A stretch of 64,000 nucleotides of DNA from Bdellovibrionia bacterium (GTDB lineage Bacteria > Bdellovibrionota > Bdellovibrionia > Bdellovibrionales > JAUICD01), in assembly GCA_030427965.1 (NCBI GenBank), contig JAUICD010000003.1, positions 1 to 64,000 on the forward strand, read 5' to 3'. The number at the start of each line of letters is the position of its first letter. Position 1 is the stretch's first letter. The position numbers were made by a program, and so were the translations under genes. Shown here one piece after another: positions 61,431-64,000 of the stretch. A model generated the notes under the pieces. The model searched no databases. It had not been told where the DNA came from and saw only the letters and a list, made by a program, of their open reading frames with translations.

Positions 61431-64000
61431 TTACTGGATCAAGCGTTCGAGTTTCTCTAGGCGTTCTTCTAGTTCTTTATTTTTTGCGCGCAATTCTTTG
61501 TTTTCAGATTCTAAACTTGAAATTCGACGATCCAGCTTTTGGGTTTGAGTTTTTAAGCTCGCAAGTTCAGCTTCTGACATTTCACACATGGCCTTGACAC
61601 TATCAAGTCTTTGTTTTTCTTCAGTCATAAACAGAAAGTGTGTTTCAACTGTTTCCCATATTTGTTGTGTAAGCACGCCGAGGCTAACCCTACCCTCTTC
61701 TTCCCATTCTTTTCTTCCAATAATAGTAGGAAGGTGTTTGTTGTTTTTGGTAAAATCAATAGTTTCATTAAAACTCATCATTTTATAATCACTATGGCGC
61801 TCTTCAATTGGACTTCCGTCATAATATTTTTCAAAAACATAATCTGTTAAAAGAGTTCCATCATCATAGACGCCAACGGCGTTGATAGTCCCAGCACCCT
61901 GTGATCCACCCGTTGGTGAACCAACAACGACAGCACCACTTACTAGAACCTCATCATTCCCGTTGACTGTTAAAACAGCAGTTCCTGTATCTGAGTCCCC
62001 ACCATATCCCAACACAATGCTAGTGTTAACACCAGTGTTACCATCTGAATCAGAAAGAATAAGTAAATCACTGGTGCCTGAAATCACCCCAACAGGAGAT
62101 GATGTAATCGCTGATCCAGGGTCCATACCCAAATCAAGACGCTTGGTTCCACCATCATAAGAAGAAGATAAACTAAACATCTCCATTCCACCACCAGCAC
62201 CAGTCCCATCATGCACATGAAGCTTTGATGTTGGTGAAGGAGTTCCAATCCCCACATTTCCTGTAATTTCTTTTATTCGAACTTGCTCAACAGAAGTCGT
62301 TGTTCCAGTCCCAGGCCAAGTTTTAAAAATTATATCTCCACCATCATTATAACCACCAGCATCTAGAGTTATTCCAAAATTGCCTGTCTTATTTAACTTA
62401 ATAAGTGATGAATTGATTGAATTACAATTGGCCGAAGAAAGGCAAAGTGACGTCATAGCCGCCGACATTCCAAAAATACCAAAGCTACCATAAGACTCAC
62501 CCATCATTACTGTAGAATTTGTATCAAAATCTGTATAGGTAATTCCCTCATTAGTCGTTGTCGTTCCTCGAACATCAAGAATATAGCCTGGATTAGGATA
62601 GCCTATACCCACGTTTCCGGCAGCCACACCTGTAGCAAAGGCAATCGACTTTGTAATAGTTCCTGCTCCAGAGGGTGCATCAATATACAACCCCACCCAC
62701 TTTGCTAACCCTTTACCAGCAGCAACATCTGGCCCATCGATATTGATACCATAAAGTGTTCCCGCAGTTCCATCATCCACATCAAATGTCATATCTAGAC
62801 CAGCATCATAAACTGTTTGTTCTCCCGTTCCCGTTCTTTGGTAATTGGTTTGCATGACAAAATTAGAATCCACATCACCAGCACCAGAGTAGTTGTAATC
62901 TGTTTTTACCCCAATTCTATCAACAGCGACATCCACACCGTGATTGGAATTGATATCGTAAAAAACACTTGCTTGATCCGTATCCATTTCATCATGCACA
63001 TGAAGCTTTGATGTTGGCGAAGGGGTTCCAATCCCCACATTTCCTGTAATTTCTTTTATTCGAACTTGCTCCGTAGGAGCTGTTGCCGCAGTTCCCGGCC
63101 AGGTTTTAAAAATAATATCCCCACCTGAGTTGTAACCACCCGCACTTATATTTACTCCAAATTTTAGCAATTGAATAACTGAAGAGTTCGAGTCATTACA
63201 ATTGCTAGCCGAAAGACAAAGTGATGTTAAGGAAGTACCAAAAACACCATGTTGGCCATAACCCTCACCCAGAACAACACCTGATGCAGTATCTGTATCT
63301 GTATAATGGAACCCATTGAATGTCGTTGTGGTTCCCCGGGCGTCCACCAAGTAGCTGGGAGAGTTTGTTCCAATTCCAATCTGGCCCGTGGGATCTATTC
63401 GCATCGCCTCAGTATCATTGGTGTGAAAAGTCATTGGAGTTGCACTTCTTTGATTTAAGCGAAATTCAGCAGATTTTGTTGTCATATTTAAAATGGAAGA
63501 ATTGATTCCAATTGCAAAGTCACGATAATTTGTTGCTTCATAAGACCCGCTTCCAAAATAAAAATTCCCCAAGGAGTCTGATGTTTCACGATCCACACGA
63601 ATTCCTGAAGTTGTTGCCGCAACACCATTTGCATCTATGTGAAGTGGATTTACCGGAGACGTTGTTCCAATCCCCACATTGCCACTTCCATCCACTTTAA
63701 GATCTGATGACTTGATGTATGCTGAATCATGATGATGCCAACTATTTGTTGATGCATCTGTTGTTGAATCAAAAAGATCTTGGACATTGCTGTTTGTAAC
63801 TGCCGCAGCCGTTCCACCAGCAACTTGAGAAATCAATATATCTGAAATCCCATACCCCTGAACACTCTCACAGACAAGAGCATTTGGAACCGAATTGATT
63901 GTCATGTTTGGAGAAAGAACCTCAGGAACACCAGTGCCCTCAGGAGCTGCAACAGTGACTGTTACTTTTAGTAGTCGCGCATCACCAGCCACAGGGTTAT
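61431..64000 (-). CDS. Phage-tail-fibre-like surface protein with GNVGIGT repeats and C-terminal coiled coil (5' end cut)
   Basis: At least 855 residues, open to the window edge; the first in-frame GTG is at 63992 but NPVAGDARLLKVTVTV looks internal, so the gene continues beyond. It is built from repeats of the type GNVGIGTTSPxxxLHVD, which form beta-helical or trimeric fibre shafts, and glycine/serine/threonine-rich strands. A block of about 120 residues (about residues 213-335) recurs at about 467-595. The C-terminus (LTDYVFEKYYDGS, KNNKHLPTII) ends in a strong coiled coil (SLESENKELRAKNKELEERL), as in intramolecular-chaperone-less trimeric fibres. Probably a surface or adhesin-type fibre; such proteins are frequent in Bdellovibrionota. 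Confidence 0.85.
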   Translation of the reverse strand, partial: NPVAGDARLLKVTVTVAAPEGTGVPEVLSPNMTINSVPNALVCESVQGYGISDILISQVAGGTAAAVTNSNVQDLFDSTTDASTNSWHHHDSAYIKSSDLKVDGSGNVGIGTTSPVNPLHIDANGVAATTSGIRVDRETSDSLGNFYFGSGSYEATNYRDFAIGINSSILNMTTKSAEFRLNQRSATPMTFHTNDTEAMRIDPTGQIGIGTNSPSYLVDARGTTTTFNGFHYTDTDTASGVVLGEGYGQHGVFGTSLTSLCLSASNCNDSNSSVIQLLKFGVNISAGGYNSGGDIIFKTWPGTAATAPTEQVRIKEITGNVGIGTPSPTSKLHVHDEMDTDQASVFYDINSNHGVDVAVDRIGVKTDYNYSGAGDVDSNFVMQTNYQRTGTGEQTVYDAGLDMTFDVDDGTAGTLYGINIDGPDVAAGKGLAKWVGLYIDAPSGAGTITKSIAFATGVAAGNVGIGYPNPGYILDVRGTTTTNEGITYTDFDTNSTVMMGESYGSFGIFGMSAAMTSLCLSSANCNSINSSLIKLNKTGNFGITLDAGGYNDGGDIIFKTWPGTGTTTSVEQVRIKEITGNVGIGTPSPTSKLHVHDGTGAGGGMEMFSLSSSYDGGTKRLDLGMDPGSAITSSPVGVISGTSDLLILSDSDGNTGVNTSIVLGYGGDSDTGTAVLTVNGNDEVLVSGAVVVGSPTGGSQGAGTINAVGVYDDGTLLTDYVFEKYYDGSPIEERHSDYKMMSFNETIDFTKNNKHLPTIIGRKEWEEEGRVSLGVLTQQIWETVETHFLFMTEEKQRLDSVKAMCEMSEAELASLKTQTQKLDRRISSLESENKELRAKNKELEERLEKLERLIQ

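Overview
The window is ordinary chromosomal DNA of a moderately AT-rich, didermic bacterium. A TIGR02147-family regulator, many small secreted proteins and lipoproteins, a phage-tail-like 'GNVGIGT' fibre protein, a PrkA/YeaH/SpoVR cluster and frequent UUG start codons together suggest the phylum Bdellovibrionota (Bdellovibrio relatives). This assignment is inferred from gene content and style, not from a marker gene. No rRNA, tRNA, CRISPR array, transposase or prophage was seen.

Layout. 1-3150 (+): the end of hemL, a two-component system and hemE form one overlapping run. 3125-6681 (-): folate operon, CADD-type pABA synthase, folB, folK-folP fusion and folC. 6872-12377: small envelope genes, then secA, trmL and a GGCT-like gene (mostly -). 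12582-17671: an acidic GcvH-like protein lacking the lipoyl lysine, convergent with the prkA-yeaH-spoVR stress-kinase operon. 17821-25509: envelope genes (TPR lipoprotein, LolB-like lipoprotein, pseudopilin-like protein, PHA-type regulator, L,D-transpeptidase, LpoB and its COG3014 partner). 25543-30007: a palindromic repeat cluster, then mreB transcribed into a degenerate sigma-like protein, an anti-sigma-like protein and a sensor kinase. 30153-35251: metabolic genes (AMP nucleosidase, SCP2, GlpD, GNAT-like, MetE-like, HAD).

35281-41786 is the most unusual stretch. Two copies of a roughly 395-bp palindromic element, each with three 132-bp tandem units, bracket three secreted proteins of unknown function, their TIGR02147-family regulator and a secreted HExxH metallopeptidase. 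41815-48355 (-): xth, pepP, a patatin-like pseudo-enzyme lipoprotein, tlyA, ispA, xseB and xseA, with a 6S RNA gene directly upstream of xseA. 48773-57859 (+): a small membrane protein, a periplasmic coiled-coil protein, and translationally coupled mrcA-uvrA-msbA. 57976-61277: a HI0074/MNT nucleotidyltransferase pair, a secreted protein that seems to start at AUA, and a sigma-54 activator. 61431-64000 (-): a fibre protein cut by the window edge.

Strongest leads: the CADD-led folate operon; the paired palindromic elements, whose ends co-vary; the lipoyl-less GcvH-like protein; the dead patatin; the AUA-initiated secreted protein; and the mreB-linked sigma/anti-sigma/kinase cluster.
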